From: G039029935 sp039029935
GTDB lineage: Bacteria; Chloroflexota; Anaerolineae; Caldilineales; Caldilineaceae
NCBI GenBank assembly: GCA_039029935.1
Contig: JBCCFC010001034.1
Span: 1 to 5,065 of the forward strand
Direction of reading: 5' to 3'
DNA length: 5,065 nt
A program made the translations under genes and the position numbers. A model generated the notes under the pieces. It was not told the origin of the DNA. It was given only the letters and a program-made list of their open reading frames with translations, and searched no databases. This document shows, in pieces, positions 4,974 to 5,065 of this stretch (position 1 is its first letter; each line of letters starts with the position of its first letter).

Positions 4974-5065
4974 TTGCAGAGACAGGAAGCGAGAAGTCAG
5001 GGGCAGATTAGGGCATTCTCACACTGGCGAGAACGCCTAAATACGCCGGATTTCAGAGCCATTTC
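4974..5065 (+). CDS. Possible start of an unrecognised gene, TTG start, cut by the right edge
   Basis: A + strand frame is open from TTG 4974 to the end (30 complete codons). AGGAG at 4962-4966 lies 7 nt before it, and the nearest upstream in-frame stop is at 4941-4943. The translated start reads M-Q-R-Q-E-A-R-S-Q-G-Q-I-R-A-F-S-H-W-R-E and is not recognised. It is Arg-rich, uses AGA/AGG repeatedly, unlike the CGT/CGC habit of the neighbouring genes, and contains the 5011-5038 hairpin. It could equally be non-coding. If real, it is divergent from the aldolase. Confidence 0.2.
   Translation, partial: MQRQEARSQGQIRAFSHWRERLNTPDFRAI
5011..5038. repeat. Small hairpin near the right edge
   Basis: GGCATTCTC (5012-5020) and GAGAACGCC (5029-5037) pair over 9 positions around ACACTGGC, with one A/C clash (5015/5034). 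That clash becomes a U-G wobble in a minus-strand transcript. A G-T pair at 5011/5038 can extend it on the + strand. No T-run follows on either strand. It may be the 3' hairpin of a minus-strand gene ending just beyond it: one minus frame entering from the edge stops with TAG at 5037-5039. The visible 8 codons are too few to call a gene. Confidence 0.45.

Overview
The window looks like an ordinary heterotrophic bacterial chromosome segment. It has Shine-Dalgarno-led genes, short gaps and a roughly balanced base composition with many GGG/GGC runs. It carries four complete catabolic-type genes, one truncated membrane-protein gene at the left edge, and a possible gene start at the right edge. The family mix (cytosolic formylglycine sulfatase, PhyH dioxygenase, HpcH/HpaI aldolase, D-2-hydroxyacid dehydrogenase, DUF2723 membrane protein) is typical of Chloroflexota, Poribacteria or Planctomycetota-like environmental bacteria. 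The phylum cannot be fixed from these bases alone, and this is inference.

Layout. 1-298 (-) is the N-terminal part of a DUF2723/GT117-type membrane protein running off the left edge. 299-406 is a divergent intergenic region with a 6+6 bp inverted repeat (355-368), a candidate operator, and a 14-bp direct repeat bracketing the ribosome binding site. 407-1450 (+) is a D-2-hydroxyacid dehydrogenase. 1451-1554 is a gap holding a near-perfect hairpin (1475-1515). 1555-2415 (+) is a PhyH-family Fe(II)/2-oxoglutarate dioxygenase. Only 5 bp separate its stop from that of the convergent sulfatase, 2421-3941 (-). 3942-4049 is a second gap with a 26-bp-arm hairpin (3980-4035). 4050-4871 (-) is an HpcH/HpaI-type class II aldolase. 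4872-5065 holds its leader, a third smaller hairpin (5011-5038), and a weak candidate TTG-started reading frame leaving the right edge on the + strand.

Working together. The four enzymes form two co-directional pairs facing each other: dehydrogenase then dioxygenase, and aldolase then sulfatase. A sulfatase that removes sulfate, an aldolase that cleaves 2-keto(-3-deoxy) acids, a dehydrogenase for 2-hydroxy/2-keto acids and an oxygenase could form a small module for breaking down a sulfated or otherwise modified sugar acid. The substrate is not readable from sequence. The most unusual structural feature is that both within-pair gaps are almost the same length (104 and 108 nt). Each contains a long hairpin ending 38-39 nt before the next start codon, although the two hairpins differ in sequence. 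No mobile element, CRISPR array, tRNA or rRNA was seen.
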